A stretch of 64,000 nucleotides of DNA from an uncultured Clostridium sp. (GTDB taxonomy: Bacteria; Bacillota; Clostridia; Lachnospirales; Lachnospiraceae), in the NCBI GenBank assembly GCA_945915475.1, contig CAMEFI010000006.1, positions 42,757-106,756 on the forward strand. Direction: 5' to 3'. Below are positions 7,896-17,903 of the stretch, piece after piece. Every line of letters starts with the position of its first letter. Position 1 is the first letter of the stretch. Both the position numbers and the translations under genes were made by a program. The notes under the pieces are model-generated. The model saw only the letters and a list, made by a program, of their open reading frames with translations. It searched no databases and was not told the DNA's origin.

Positions 7896-8510
7896 TCACC
7901 CGATTCCTAATGCCTGAAAAATGTGTTCATAGGACATCTCATCCGTCACAAAAAGCAGAAAACCATTGATTGGTCTTTGATTATCTAAGAACTTGGAATC
8001 AATAATAAGCGCTTTATCACCGATCTGTCCCAGTTCACTAATAGGAAGACTCAGCACTGATCCTGCCATATCTACACAAATAGCAGGTGGTGCTATGGTT
8101 AACTTCAGATTTGTCAATGTACTGATGGATGAAATATAAGAACTCATCAGAATATTACCAATCTCCTTCAGTGCAGACTTATCCATATGATCAAATTCAA
8201 CAAAATCATCACCATAAGTCTTACCAAGCATAGTCCCGGCAAGATTCTTTGCTTCTTCTAACTCTAAAACAAACAATGTCATGCCACTGACTTCACCTGT
8301 AAAATGCGTAAGTACTGCTGCAACAATGGTATCCGGACCACCAATCATATCTGCTATCCCATCAAAACTGAGAATCTTCACAACCGGAACTTCTACTCTC
8401 AATCCAGAATTCAACATAACAGACAGCGCAGTTGTTGCATTTCCTGCCCCAATATTCCCAATTTCTCTCAAAACATCCAGCTTCATACTGGTCAATTCCT
8501 GATTCTCCAT
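7896..8510 (-). CDS. cheC: CheY-P phosphatase CheC
   Basis: CheC dephosphorylates CheY-P and adapts the signal together with CheD. Both active centres have the E-x-x-N signature: LREIGNIGAGNATTAL at about residues 14-29 and LKEIGNILMSSYISS at about 113-127, each followed at the expected distance by a proline (VEVP, IAPP). The 204-residue length is normal for CheC. The gene lies between cheW and cheD with gaps of 8 and 4 bases. No C-terminal FliN-type domain is present, which separates it from FliY elsewhere in the window. Confidence 0.96.
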   Translation of the reverse strand: MENQELTSMKLDVLREIGNIGAGNATTALSVMLNSGLRVEVPVVKILSFDGIADMIGGPDTIVAAVLTHFTGEVSGMTLFVLELEEAKNLAGTMLGKTYGDDFVEFDHMDKSALKEIGNILMSSYISSISTLTNLKLTIAPPAICVDMAGSVLSLPISELGQIGDKALIIDSKFLDNQRPINGFLLFVTDEMSYEHIFQALGIG

Positions 8511-8518
8511 CTAATCAC

Positions 8519-8968
8519 CTATGCATTATCCAAATCTTGAATGATACCTTGAATGTTCAACAAAGAAATTAATGTATCATTGTATTTACCAACACCTATC
8601 AGATTGCTTCCCTGCTCATCATAAACCGCTTTTTCAATATTCTCTTCTTCGAGAGTAACCACCTCTCGTACCTCATCAACCAACACACCAATCTTTGCAT
8701 TGCTTTCCGGCTTCAAAATGATAATTCTTGTTGCATTCGTATATTCCTTATCAGGCAAATCGAACTTTGTTCTAAGACACATAACCGGAATAATCTCACC
8801 ACGAAGATTAATCACCCCTGCAAAATAAGACTGTGCCTTTGGAACTCTTGTAATCTGTTGCATCCGGACAATATTATCAATATATGAAATATCAATTCCG
8901 TACTGCTCATTGTCTAGTTTCACAACAATGTACTGCTTTACATCATTTACGACTGTATTCTCTTCCAT
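8519..8968 (-). CDS. cheW: Chemotaxis coupling protein CheW
   Basis: CheW couples membrane receptors to CheA in chemosensory arrays. The 149-residue protein is a single SH3-like CheW domain: it starts with YIVVKLDNEQYGIDISYIDNI-type strands, then MQQITRVPKAQSYFAGVINL and RGEIIPVMCLRTKF, the usual receptor/CheA-binding core, then a VLVDEVREVV segment. It is 12 bases after cheA, with a GGAGGGG Shine-Dalgarno. Confidence 0.97.
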   Translation of the reverse strand: MEENTVVNDVKQYIVVKLDNEQYGIDISYIDNIVRMQQITRVPKAQSYFAGVINLRGEIIPVMCLRTKFDLPDKEYTNATRIIILKPESNAKIGVLVDEVREVVTLEEENIEKAVYDEQGSNLIGVGKYNDTLISLLNIQGIIQDLDNA

Positions 8969-8980
8969 GAAAACCCCTCC

Positions 8981-11029
8981 TTATACTAATGCATTCGAAT
9001 CAATAATCAATGCTACTTCTCCATCACCTAAGATAGTCGCACCACTAATCATTCTATGAATATTAATATATTTACCAAGTGGCTTGATTACAATTTCCTG
9101 CTGACCAAGTAAATTGTCAATAACAAGTCCTGTCTGTTTATCACCCTTCTTCACGATGACAACGATCAGGTTCTCCTGTTCTTCTTCCTGTTGCGGACAA
9201 TCCAACACTTCATCTAAACGAACAAGCGGTATTACCATTCCCCGCAGATTAATTACTTCTTTCTGCTGAACATATTTGATATCATCTATTGATACATCTT
9301 CAATTGTAACAATAGAATTCAAAGGTATCGCATATTTCTCCTGTCTGACTTCTACCATCAATGCCTGAATGATTGCAAGCGTTAATGGAAGACGTACTGT
9401 AAATTTGGTTCCTTCTCCCAGCTTTGTGGATACCTCCACATCACCGCCTAATCCCTCAATCTTATTCTTAACAACATCAAGGCCAACACCACGACCGGAT
9501 ACGTCAGTGATTTTCTCCGATGTAGAAAATGCCGGGCGAAACAGCAAATCAATAGCCTCTTTCTCCGTCATCATCTCTGCCTGTTCTTCCGTAATCGTCC
9601 CCTTCTTAACAGCAGAAGCCTTAACTTTCTCCACATCAATACCTGCACCGTCATCAATAACTTCAATGGTTACATTATTACCATCCTGATAAGCATTCAA
9701 CTGAATCGTTCCAACCTGCGGTTTACCAAGCTTCAATCGTTCAATTGTCGGTTCTAATCCGTGGTCAGCGGAATTTCTTAACATATGCATCAACGGATCT
9801 CCGATTTCATCAATAACCGTACGGTCAAGTTCTGTATCTTCACCTGTCATAATCAGTTCCATCTCTTTCCCGAGCTTCTTAGACAGGTCACGGATCATTC
9901 TTGGGAAACGGTTCACAACACTCTCAATTGGAACCATTCGAACCTTCATAACAGACTCATGCAAATTCGTTGTAATTCGCTCAAGATATTCAATCTGTTC
10001 ATTAAAACTTTGCATGGAAGTCTTGCCATCTTCCTGATTGCTGACAGAAACCAATCCATTCTTTGCAATAATCAACTCACTCACTAAGTTCATCAAAACA
10101 TCTAATTTTTCAATATCTACACGAACGGAACGATTAGCAACCGGCTTAGCTGCCTTAGCCGGTGCAGCCTTTTTCTTTTTGCTCTCCTCTTTTTCCGGCT
10201 CCTTTTCTTCTTTTTGAACAGAACTTACAACGTTAGCATCACTTGGAATCTCATAATTCTCAATCACAACTTCTTTAATCTCTGATACATTCGATATAAT
10301 TTTCTTAATTTCTTCTAAAGATTTCTCAGAAATGATCAGCATTGAAAAATCAAAATCAAATTTCTCATCTTCGATATCCTGTACCCCTGGCACAGATTTG
10401 ATAATCTCGCCGGCATTCTCTAATCCCTTGAATACAAGAAATGCTCTCGCCGCCTTCAAAATACAATTTTCATCAATATATACGGTTACCCCATACACAT
10501 TAAGATTCTTGGCCTTAGCTTCTGTAATGGCATTTTTCTCAAAATCAGCAATATCAATATGTAAAAATTTGCGTTTATCCCCATCTTCTGCAGACTTTTC
10601 TTCTTTCTTCTCTTCTTTTGCTGCCGGAGCAGATTCCGGAGCCCCTTCTGCATTGAGACAGGCATTCAACATATTGATCAGCTCTTCATTATCATTCTCG
10701 CCTTCATCCGAAGTGTTGATGATACAATCCAGATACTCCTCTATTGCATCCAGACACTTAAACACAATATCAACCAAATCCGGTGTTACACTCATCTTCC
10801 CATTACGGATCTCTGAAAACACATTCTCCATATCATGGGTTAACCGTTGCATTCTCTTAAATCCCATGGTACCTGCCATACCTTTTAAAGAATGTGCTGC
10901 ACGGAAAATTTCATTAATGGTATCGATGTTATCCGGTTCCGCCTCTAATACAAGTACCTGATCGTTCAAGTTCTGCAAGTGTTCCTTTGTTTCATCAATA
11001 AACATCTCTAGATATTGACTTAAATCCAT
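8981..11029 (-). CDS. cheA: Chemotaxis histidine kinase CheA
   Basis: CheA phosphorylates CheY (and normally CheB) in response to receptors. Domains in order: Hpt P1 with phospho-acceptor His46 in AAHSLKGMAGTMGF; a P2-like region (about 150-250); an Ala/Lys/Glu-rich linker; dimerisation P3 beginning near VRVDIEKLDVLMNLVSEL; ATPase P4 with N-box HMLRNSADHGLE, G1 IDDGAGID and G2 GRGVGLDVVK; and CheW-like P5 at the C-terminus. The length of 682 residues is normal. It lies 1 base after cheB and 12 before cheW. All catalytic motifs look intact. Confidence 0.98.
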   Translation of the reverse strand: MDLSQYLEMFIDETKEHLQNLNDQVLVLEAEPDNIDTINEIFRAAHSLKGMAGTMGFKRMQRLTHDMENVFSEIRNGKMSVTPDLVDIVFKCLDAIEEYLDCIINTSDEGENDNEELINMLNACLNAEGAPESAPAAKEEKKEEKSAEDGDKRKFLHIDIADFEKNAITEAKAKNLNVYGVTVYIDENCILKAARAFLVFKGLENAGEIIKSVPGVQDIEDEKFDFDFSMLIISEKSLEEIKKIISNVSEIKEVVIENYEIPSDANVVSSVQKEEKEPEKEESKKKKAAPAKAAKPVANRSVRVDIEKLDVLMNLVSELIIAKNGLVSVSNQEDGKTSMQSFNEQIEYLERITTNLHESVMKVRMVPIESVVNRFPRMIRDLSKKLGKEMELIMTGEDTELDRTVIDEIGDPLMHMLRNSADHGLEPTIERLKLGKPQVGTIQLNAYQDGNNVTIEVIDDGAGIDVEKVKASAVKKGTITEEQAEMMTEKEAIDLLFRPAFSTSEKITDVSGRGVGLDVVKNKIEGLGGDVEVSTKLGEGTKFTVRLPLTLAIIQALMVEVRQEKYAIPLNSIVTIEDVSIDDIKYVQQKEVINLRGMVIPLVRLDEVLDCPQQEEEQENLIVVIVKKGDKQTGLVIDNLLGQQEIVIKPLGKYINIHRMISGATILGDGEVALIIDSNALV

Positions 11030-11030
11030 C

Positions 11031-11627
11031 TTAACGCACCCCCGTTTTTTTCATTATTTCATGTCCAATATCATCTAATGGAAGTACCGCATCTGCAAGT
11101 CCATTCTCAACAATTGCTTTCGGCATTCCATATACAACACAAGATTCTTTCTCCTGTGCAATTGTGTAAATATGCTTGTTCTTTTTTAGCTCTTTCACTC
11201 CCTGGTATCCATCTGCACCCATTCCTGTCAATACAACACAGACAACAAAGTCTAATGAAACTTCATTCAGACTTTGAAACGTAATATTTGCACAAGGTCT
11301 CAATCCATTAACCGGATCTTTCTCATTCTCGCAAAATGTGAGATTCCCTTTTCGATCCTGTACAATTTCTAAATGTTTGCCGCCTTTTGCAAGATAGACA
11401 TGACCTTTTTTAAGCGGTTCTCCGTTTACGACTTCACTAACAGGTATATTGCTTCTACTGTTCAATCTGTCTGCCAATGTATTGGTAAATCCTTTCGGCA
11501 TATGCTGTACAATTACAACCGGTGCATCCAGATCAGCCGAAAGTTCTGGAATGACTCTATGAAGTGCCTTCGGTCCACCTGTAGAGCTGGCAATCACAAC
11601 AAGTTTTCTGTTTCCGCTGCCTGCCAT
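11031..11627 (-). CDS. cheB: CheB-type receptor methylesterase lacking a receiver domain
   Basis: This 198-residue protein is only the catalytic (CheB_methylest) domain. The Ser in ASSTGGPKAL, the His in IVQHMPKGFT and the Asp in TGMGADGYQG form the expected triad, with a WT-length Rossmann-like core. Ordinary CheB proteins are about 350 residues with an N-terminal phospho-receiver domain; here none is present and there is no room for one before the PilZ gene. The start chosen is the ATG ending 11627, which has a perfectly spaced GAGGTG site; an ATG at 11651 lies almost on the predicted transcription start. It demethylates/deamidates chemoreceptors. No cheR is in the window. Confidence 0.9.
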   Translation of the reverse strand: MAGSGNRKLVVIASSTGGPKALHRVIPELSADLDAPVVIVQHMPKGFTNTLADRLNSRSNIPVSEVVNGEPLKKGHVYLAKGGKHLEIVQDRKGNLTFCENEKDPVNGLRPCANITFQSLNEVSLDFVVCVVLTGMGADGYQGVKELKKNKHIYTIAQEKESCVVYGMPKAIVENGLADAVLPLDDIGHEIMKKTGVR

Positions 11628-11664
11628 AAGTTTCACCTCATATACTTCCATACTTTATATTCTC

Positions 11665-11673
11665 ATTATACCA
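11665..11673 (-). promoter_or_regulatory. Extended -10 promoter ahead of cheB
   Basis: On the minus strand the sequence TGGTATAAT is a perfect extended -10 (TGnTATAAT) without a good -35. It lies in the only notable gap (11628-11715) of this part of the array and would start transcription about 30 bases before the cheB start codon, so the che-fliA-fapA genes can have a supply independent of the upstream fla genes. Confidence 0.6.
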
Positions 11674-11715
11674 AATTCATTTCTACACATAAGTGCATAG
11701 TAATATTTTTATAAA

Positions 11716-12447
11716 TTATTCCATCCCCATTTCTTTCATTCGGTTCTTACGCTGAATTTCAAAAATAAAACGAATAATCCTTTCTCTCATTGCACGATCC
11801 ATCCGATAAAACTGTACTCTTTGTTCATAAATCCGGTTATTGTTCTGATTCTGAACAGACAACAATAAGTTTGCTAATGTAAAGATAACCTCAGAATTCT
11901 CTTCTGTTTCCAGATCGAATTTAAGCTCTATCAGATTCCCCACCTGTTCTTTGGAAGGAGATACAAACCGCATTCCACCACCACTGATATCTAAAGTAAT
12001 ACCATTTTTCCATTCTATTTCCATTTCATCAGAATTATAAGCCTTTCCTTCTTCTATATAACGTTGTTCCACTTCTCCAAGCACTCGATATTGTATGGGA
12101 ATTCTACGCTCTAATCGGTAATACTCTCTCCGCTGTATCTTTTCCAAAGGACTTCTGTTCTCAATCTCCAATAAAAAGAGTTGACCTTTTTTATATCGTC
12201 CGGTCACCACCACCTTACATGCAAGCAGACCGCTCTTTGTATATATTGTCGCCTCAAATTCCTGATTGACTCCAAGCGGAACAATCGTTCCACCCTGTAT
12301 CGGCATGGAAACCAGCATTCTACCATTCACCATTTCATCCAAAACCTGGCTTACATAAACTTTTGGTTTCTCCTCAGCATTGACATAAAGTCTTTTTTCA
12401 ATTTTCTTTAATTCTAACTTATCTCCAATTTGAATTCGTTCATCCAT
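11716..12447 (-). CDS. PilZ-domain c-di-GMP receptor, YcgR/YpfA-like flagellar brake
   Basis: This 243-residue protein has an N-terminal YcgR-N-like domain (about residues 1-100) and a C-terminal PilZ domain. The PilZ c-di-GMP-binding signature is present: an RxxxR-type arginine cluster (QRREYYRLERRIP) and LDISGGGMRF about 45 residues later. Such proteins bind cyclic di-GMP and slow or stop the motor by contacting stator/rotor components. It is located between flhG and cheB, inside the flagellar array, fitting that role. The name ycgR/dgrA/ypfA is not assigned because orthology was not tested. Confidence 0.9.
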   Translation of the reverse strand: MDERIQIGDKLELKKIEKRLYVNAEEKPKVYVSQVLDEMVNGRMLVSMPIQGGTIVPLGVNQEFEATIYTKSGLLACKVVVTGRYKKGQLFLLEIENRSPLEKIQRREYYRLERRIPIQYRVLGEVEQRYIEEGKAYNSDEMEIEWKNGITLDISGGGMRFVSPSKEQVGNLIELKFDLETEENSEVIFTLANLLLSVQNQNNNRIYEQRVQFYRMDRAMRERIIRFIFEIQRKNRMKEMGME

Positions 12448-12451
12448 ACTC

Positions 12452-13339
12452 TTACCCGTTTATTTTCTTTGTTTTAATGAAACGTAGAAACACTTTTGCA
12501 ATCCCACTTTTTGTTTCTTCCAGTTCTTTAATATCCAAAAGCTTATTACACATTTTCTTAATCTGCTTTGCAGGTTCTCCATTCGGCTCTCGAATCAATA
12601 CCGGTGTTTGCTCTAATACCGAATCAGACACCCCATTATCTTGTGGAATATAACCTAAATATTCTAAATTAATATTAAGGAACTTAGAAACCACAATGCT
12701 GATCTTGTCGTATATTTCCGCACCTTCTTCTTGATTTTGCACCCGATTTGTTATCACTTTAATGGATTTCTCTTCGCGATCAAAATCCTTCTTTCTGTTA
12801 ACAGCCTTCAAAAGGGAATATGAATCTGTGATGGATGTGGGTTCTGGTGTAACCACTAACAACACTTCCGGTGAACTGATAACAAATTCAATAACAGAAT
12901 CCGAAATTCCCGCTCCGGTATCAATTATTATCACATCATACATACTATCAAGCTTAACCATTTTGCTGATTAATTTTTTCAGGCTAATCTTATCGAGATT
13001 CACTAAATCCTGCACACCGGAACCGCCCGATATAAAACCGATTCCATTCGGTCCCTGTGTGATGATTTCATCAACCGATTTTCCATTATAGATCAGATCA
13101 GCCAGATTATATTGCGGTCGAATACCCAACATGACCTCAACATTTGCAAGTCCAAAATCTGCATCTATAATGACGACTTTCTTTCCCAGGTTCTGTAACT
13201 GCAGTGCCAAATTAACCGAAATACTAGTCTTACCAACACCGCCTTTTCCACTTGTAACTGCAATAACCCTGGAAGAAGGTGCCTGTTCTTTTAACTGTTC
13301 TACTTTTTTGCGTAATTCATCTGCCTGATCCATAGCCAT
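12452..13339 (-). CDS. flhG: MinD-like ATPase FlhG (YlxH), regulator of flagellar number/placement
   Basis: This ParA/MinD-superfamily ATPase has a deviant Walker A motif [12 protein letters not shown] (about residues 28-39), a Walker A' region [19 protein letters not shown] and a Walker B-type [10 protein letters not shown]. FlhG interacts with FlhF and FliM/FliY to control flagellar assembly. The start is the ATG ending at 13339, 5 bases after an AGGAGG site; it overlaps the flhF 3' end by 23 bases, so coupling is likely. The C-terminus ends in a basic amphipathic segment ([10 protein letters not shown]), probably the membrane-targeting sequence. Confidence 0.95.
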   Translation of the reverse strand: MAMDQADELRKKVEQLKEQAPSSRVIAVTSGKGGVGKTSISVNLALQLQNLGKKVVIIDADFGLANVEVMLGIRPQYNLADLIYNGKSVDEIITQGPNGIGFISGGSGVQDLVNLDKISLKKLISKMVKLDSMYDVIIIDTGAGISDSVIEFVISSPEVLLVVTPEPTSITDSYSLLKAVNRKKDFDREEKSIKVITNRVQNQEEGAEIYDKISIVVSKFLNINLEYLGYIPQDNGVSDSVLEQTPVLIREPNGEPAKQIKKMCNKLLDIKELEETKSGIAKVFLRFIKTKKING

Positions 13340-14597
13340 CTCCACCTCCTAGTACCTGTTTTGCAATCACCTGTGGATTCATCACTTCAATATCATCCGG
13401 AACATTTTGTCCATAAGACACATAGGATAACGACATACCTGTATCTAATTTAATATTCAAAATATTGCCAATGGCATCTGTCTCATCCAATTTTGTAAAG
13501 ATGAGATTACATTCAGATATATCATCGTAAAGTGCTGTAATTTTTTTCAAATCTTTGTATTTTGTTGTTGCGCTCAATACAAGATACGTAGAAATATTAT
13601 ATTTAAAAAATGTCTCCATAAAACCTTTTAAATCATCCATACGATTCTTATTTTTATGAGACCGGCCGGCCGTATCTACCAGCACATAATCATAATCCTT
13701 GTACTTTGGAAGAATATCTTCTATCTCTTCTTTTTCATAGACAACCTCAACAGGAATTGACAAAATGCTGGCATAAGTTTTTATCTGTTCTACGGCTGAA
13801 ATCCGATAGGTGTCTGCTGTCAGTATTGCAATCTTCTTCTTTTGTTCAAGTATGAGTTTAGAAGACAGTTTGGCAATTGTAGTCGTTTTCCCAACCCCGG
13901 TGGGTCCGATAAATAAAATAATCTTAGGCCTCTTTTCATCGTTTTTCAATGAAATTGGTTGTACCTGTCCAAGTTTTAATATGATCTTCTGGTAAACACC
14001 AGACAACATATCATCCAATGTACGAACATTTCCGGTATGTGTAATCTCTTCTATGATCTGTTTTGCATATGTATAGGACACTTCATTTGCTGTCAATTGC
14101 TCCATAATCAAATCAATCGATTTCTGTCGAACAGACTCCTTTGCATCCGCCTTCTCTTTCTTACTATCATGTTTATTATCTTCTGATACCTCTTCCTTAT
14201 TATCAGATAACATTTTTTTCTCTTCATCCGGCTTTATCTTTGATGTCTTCTCTTCTTTTTTCTGGCTTTCTATTTGTTCCTCTAACAGCTTGGCAAGACT
14301 GTTTAATTTCTCATTCAACGCTTTTGTTTCATCATCTTCCGCTTTTTGTTCCGGATGCAGTTTCTCATTGATCTTGTCATTAAACTGTGCTGATACCTTA
14401 CTTTCTGATTTCTTCGGCTCCTCTGTATTCTCATCAACAGCAGCTGTCACTTCCACCTGTGTCTTTCGGAACATCTTGAATAAGCCCTTGGGCTTAATTG
14501 TCTTAATGTTCATTACTATGGCATCTTTTCCAAGATCTTCTTTTGCCAGCATAATCGCTTCCGTTTCTGTGTTACCCTGAAATTTCTTAATTATCAT
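13317..14597 (-). CDS. flhF: Signal-recognition-particle-type GTPase FlhF
   Basis: FlhF is the third SRP-family GTPase and directs the site/number of flagella. The N-terminal B domain (about 1-150) is charged and repetitive in Lys/Glu/Asp; the N domain (about 160-215) and G domain follow, with P-loop [16 protein letters not shown] (P-loop at 231-239), G2/G3 [12 protein letters not shown] and [11 protein letters not shown], and G4 FTKLDET. The 426-residue length is within the family range. The start overlaps the end of flhA by 11 bases and its end overlaps flhG. Confidence 0.96.
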   Translation of the reverse strand: MIIKKFQGNTETEAIMLAKEDLGKDAIVMNIKTIKPKGLFKMFRKTQVEVTAAVDENTEEPKKSESKVSAQFNDKINEKLHPEQKAEDDETKALNEKLNSLAKLLEEQIESQKKEEKTSKIKPDEEKKMLSDNKEEVSEDNKHDSKKEKADAKESVRQKSIDLIMEQLTANEVSYTYAKQIIEEITHTGNVRTLDDMLSGVYQKIILKLGQVQPISLKNDEKRPKIILFIGPTGVGKTTTIAKLSSKLILEQKKKIAILTADTYRISAVEQIKTYASILSIPVEVVYEKEEIEDILPKYKDYDYVLVDTAGRSHKNKNRMDDLKGFMETFFKYNISTYLVLSATTKYKDLKKITALYDDISECNLIFTKLDETDAIGNILNIKLDTGMSLSYVSYGQNVPDDIEVMNPQVIAKQVLGGGDGYGSGR

Positions 14598-16653
14598 TAT
14601 ATGTCACCACCCCTATTGATTGTAATTCTACATCTGATTCGATCTCATTATACGACACAACAATCAAATCTTTAAAATAATCTTTTGTTAATTTCTTAAA
14701 ATACATTCGGACAATCGGAGAAGTGATAATAATAGGAGATTTTCCCTGACTTTCCAATTTCTTAATCTCATTCTCAACAGAATTTAATATCTTCTTTGTT
14801 GCTGCAGGATCCAAAGTAATATAAGCTCCCTGTTCAGTCTGCTTGACAGAATTCATAATATCCTGTTCCACCTTCGGATCCAATGTTACAACTGTTGTCA
14901 TCTCTCCATCCGAAAAATATGTATTTGAGATTGCTCTCTTTAATCGCTGTCTTACATATTCTGTTAAAATATCGGTATCTCTGGTGGTCGCCGCATAGTC
15001 TGCCAGCGTCTCAAATATAGTAACAAGATCCCGGATGGAAATACCTTCCGATAATAAATTCTGTAATACTTTCTGTATTTCTCCAACACCTAGTAGCTTT
15101 GGAACCAGTTCATCAATAAGCGTTGTATTGTTCTCTTTCACATTATTGATCAGATTCTGAACATCCTGTCTCGTCAACAATTCATCTAAATGGCTCTTGA
15201 TTACCTCTGTCAAATGCGTTGCAATGATAGATGGCGGATCCACAACTGTATAACCCATAGACTCCGCACGTTCTCTCTGACTTTCCGTAATCCAGATAGC
15301 CGGCAGATGAAAGGATGGCTCAAAGGTGGGAATACCTGTAATCTCTTCTTCCACATAACCGGGATTCATTGCCATATAATGATCAAATAAAATCTCTCCT
15401 TCACTAATCTGAATCCCCTTAATCTTAATGATATACTGGTTCGGATTCAGCTGAATATTATCGCGTAAACGAATAATCGGAACAACTGCTCCTAATTCCA
15501 ATGCAATCTGTCTTCGAATCATAACCACACGATCCAGCAAATCCCCTCCCTGATTCACATCCGCAAGAGGAATAATGCCATAACCGAATTCTAGTTCTAT
15601 CGGATCAACCTGTAACAATGCATTTACATTCTCATGCCGTCTGATCTCGTCTGCCTGTACCTCTTCTTCTTTCACTTCTTCTTCAATGGATTCCACTTCC
15701 TTTGAATGCTCCACTAAGCGTCCAAAAACAATAAGTCCTAATCCAAATGCCAGGTAAATAAGAATTCTTCCCTCACTTCTAAGAGGTGTAAAAACACCCA
15801 GAAAGCATAACGTTCCCCCTACAATATACATAACCTTCGGCAGATGGAACAACTGGCTGAACATCATATCCCCTATATTATCCGCTTTTGCACCTTTTGT
15901 AACCAATATACCGGTTGCAATAGAAATAAGCATAGAAGGAATCTGGGATACCAGACCGTCACCAATCGTAAGAATCGTGTACTTAGAAAGAGCTTCCTGT
16001 AGCTCCATTCCCTGCATCGATACACCCATAATAATACCACCTACAATATTAATCATGGTAATGATCAAACCTGCTGTAGCATCTCCTTTTACATATTTCG
16101 TAGCACCATCCATGGATCCATAAAATGCAGACTCCTGCTGAATCTTCTCACGTCGTTCCATGGCTTCTTTATCTGTAATTGCACCAGTATTCAAATCTGC
16201 ATCAATGGCCATCTGTTTACCCGGCATTGCATCCAATGTAAATCGGGCTGTTACTTCCGAAACACGCTCTGATCCCTTGTTGATAACAACCATCTGTACA
16301 ATAACAAGAACTATGAAGATAATAGCACCAACTACCAGATTCCCTCCACCTACAAAATTACCAAAGGTCTGTACAACAACACCAGGATCACCTGTTGTTA
16401 ATATTAATTTGGTTGAAGAAATATTCAACGCAATCCTAAATACAGTAGAAAACAGTAATATTGTCGGAAAACTCGACATATCCAGTGTCTCAGCAGCATA
16501 GAGACAATTAAAGAGAATAAATAATGAAATCATAATATTCACTGTAATTAATATATCTAATAAAAGAGAAGGTATTGGAATAATGAATAAAATAATTGCA
16601 GCTAACAAATAAAGACCGACAAATAAATCTGCCCGAAATGCAATCTTTTTCAT
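14587..16653 (-). CDS. flhA: Flagellar type III export gate protein FlhA
   Basis: FlhA is the large inner-membrane export-gate protein. The N-terminal half (about residues 1-320) is hydrophobic with multiple transmembrane helices and contains the FHIPEP-family signature region with TARFTLDAMPGKQMAIDADL; after a charged linker (EEVKEEEVQADE) comes the cytosolic C-terminal domain that binds chaperone-substrate complexes. The 688-residue length is normal. It lies between flhB (51-base gap) and flhF (overlap), as in B. subtilis. Confidence 0.98.
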   Translation of the reverse strand: MKKIAFRADLFVGLYLLAAIILFIIPIPSLLLDILITVNIMISLFILFNCLYAAETLDMSSFPTILLFSTVFRIALNISSTKLILTTGDPGVVVQTFGNFVGGGNLVVGAIIFIVLVIVQMVVINKGSERVSEVTARFTLDAMPGKQMAIDADLNTGAITDKEAMERREKIQQESAFYGSMDGATKYVKGDATAGLIITMINIVGGIIMGVSMQGMELQEALSKYTILTIGDGLVSQIPSMLISIATGILVTKGAKADNIGDMMFSQLFHLPKVMYIVGGTLCFLGVFTPLRSEGRILIYLAFGLGLIVFGRLVEHSKEVESIEEEVKEEEVQADEIRRHENVNALLQVDPIELEFGYGIIPLADVNQGGDLLDRVVMIRRQIALELGAVVPIIRLRDNIQLNPNQYIIKIKGIQISEGEILFDHYMAMNPGYVEEEITGIPTFEPSFHLPAIWITESQRERAESMGYTVVDPPSIIATHLTEVIKSHLDELLTRQDVQNLINNVKENNTTLIDELVPKLLGVGEIQKVLQNLLSEGISIRDLVTIFETLADYAATTRDTDILTEYVRQRLKRAISNTYFSDGEMTTVVTLDPKVEQDIMNSVKQTEQGAYITLDPAATKKILNSVENEIKKLESQGKSPIIITSPIVRMYFKKLTKDYFKDLIVVSYNEIESDVELQSIGVVTYNDN

Positions 16654-16704
16654 TATTCTAACACCTCCTTTTTCTAAACTCCATCATGTGTTTACGAAAC
16701 TATA

Positions 16705-17829
16705 CTAACTAACCTTATTATGTAATTGATATACATATGCTAATACTTCTGCCACCGCCTGATATAATTCCGGAGGAATCTCAGCTCCTAATTCCACATT
16801 ATAATATAACATTCTGGCCAGTGGTTTATTTTCAACAATCTCCACCTGATTCTCTCTTGCAACTTCTTTGATCCGTCCTGCCAAAAAATCTGCTCCCTTT
16901 GCCACAACAATTGGTGCCTGCCCCTGACCAGCCTTATAAGAAAGCGCTACCGCAAAATGTGTCGGGTTTGTAATCACCACATCCGCTTCCGGAATGGCTG
17001 CCATCATACGACGCTGGGAAGCCTGTTGCATACGTTGACGCTGCTGACCTTTTACTTTCGGATCTCCTTCCTGATTTTTATACTCATCCTTTACTTCCTG
17101 TTTGGTCATCTTATTATCCGTCTTGAATTTCCATTTCTGATAAAGAAAATCCGCGGCACTGATGGCACAGAACAACAAACAAATCTTAAGTGAAAGCTCC
17201 ATAACAATATCATACATCAGGCTCACACTCTGCATAACAGACATATCAAAGATTAAATATATTTCCTTCACATGCTCCACAAATACTCCATAAGCAAGAT
17301 AGGAAATCATTACCACCTTCACAATAGATTTCAGAAGTTCCACCAACGTGTTAAGCGAAAACATACGCTTCACACCATTCACGGGATTCAACTTGTTAAA
17401 TTTGGGCATTAACGGCTTCGATGTCACTTTAAATTTGAATTGTAAAGCATTACTTAAAAATGCAACCACAAATCCAAGCAAAAGAAAAGGAGCAATGGTA
17501 ATTGCAATATTCATAATTGCTTTCAACATCAGAAAATTAAATGCCTTTACATCAATTCCGTCTACTGCATACCGGGTAATCATGGAATAGAAATCTTTAA
17601 ATGTAGCAATCAAACGATTTCCAATAAATCCTACCGCAAATTTCAAACACACAAATAAAGCAAGCAATGTTGCTGTTGTAGAGACCTCCACACTCTTTGC
17701 AACATTACCTTCTTCTCTGACATCCTCTAACTTCTTTGTTGTTGCATCCTCTGTTTTTTCACCACCGGGACCTTCTTTTGCAAACATCTGCAAATCCAGC
17801 GGCATTCTAATTTGATATTCGTAATCCAC
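16705..17829 (-). CDS. flhB: Flagellar export substrate-specificity switch protein FlhB
   Basis: FlhB is the membrane protein whose self-cleavage switches export from rod/hook to filament substrates. The N-terminus has [18 protein letters not shown], followed by four membrane helices and a cytosolic C-terminal domain with the autocleavage motif NPTH (in [15 protein letters not shown]), intact. Length up to 374 residues. The start is uncertain: GTG ending 17829 has a weak AAGGGA site, and an ATG ending 17805 (MPLDLQ) has no good site but fits homologues. It lies between fliR and flhA. Confidence 0.96.
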   Translation of the reverse strand: MDYEYQIRMPLDLQMFAKEGPGGEKTEDATTKKLEDVREEGNVAKSVEVSTTATLLALFVCLKFAVGFIGNRLIATFKDFYSMITRYAVDGIDVKAFNFLMLKAIMNIAITIAPFLLLGFVVAFLSNALQFKFKVTSKPLMPKFNKLNPVNGVKRMFSLNTLVELLKSIVKVVMISYLAYGVFVEHVKEIYLIFDMSVMQSVSLMYDIVMELSLKICLLFCAISAADFLYQKWKFKTDNKMTKQEVKDEYKNQEGDPKVKGQQRQRMQQASQRRMMAAIPEADVVITNPTHFAVALSYKAGQGQAPIVVAKGADFLAGRIKEVARENQVEIVENKPLARMLYYNVELGAEIPPELYQAVAEVLAYVYQLHNKVS

Positions 17830-17903
17830 TTAATCACAATCCCTTATATAATATTGTAACACCAGCCAAAATGGAATCAACTAATCACACTCTATCCAAA
17901 TCA

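Noticed and set aside
11628..11651. Start of cheB at 11651
   Set aside because: It lies about 7 bases after the predicted transcription start and has no ribosome site; the ATG ending 11627 has GAGGTG at ideal spacing.
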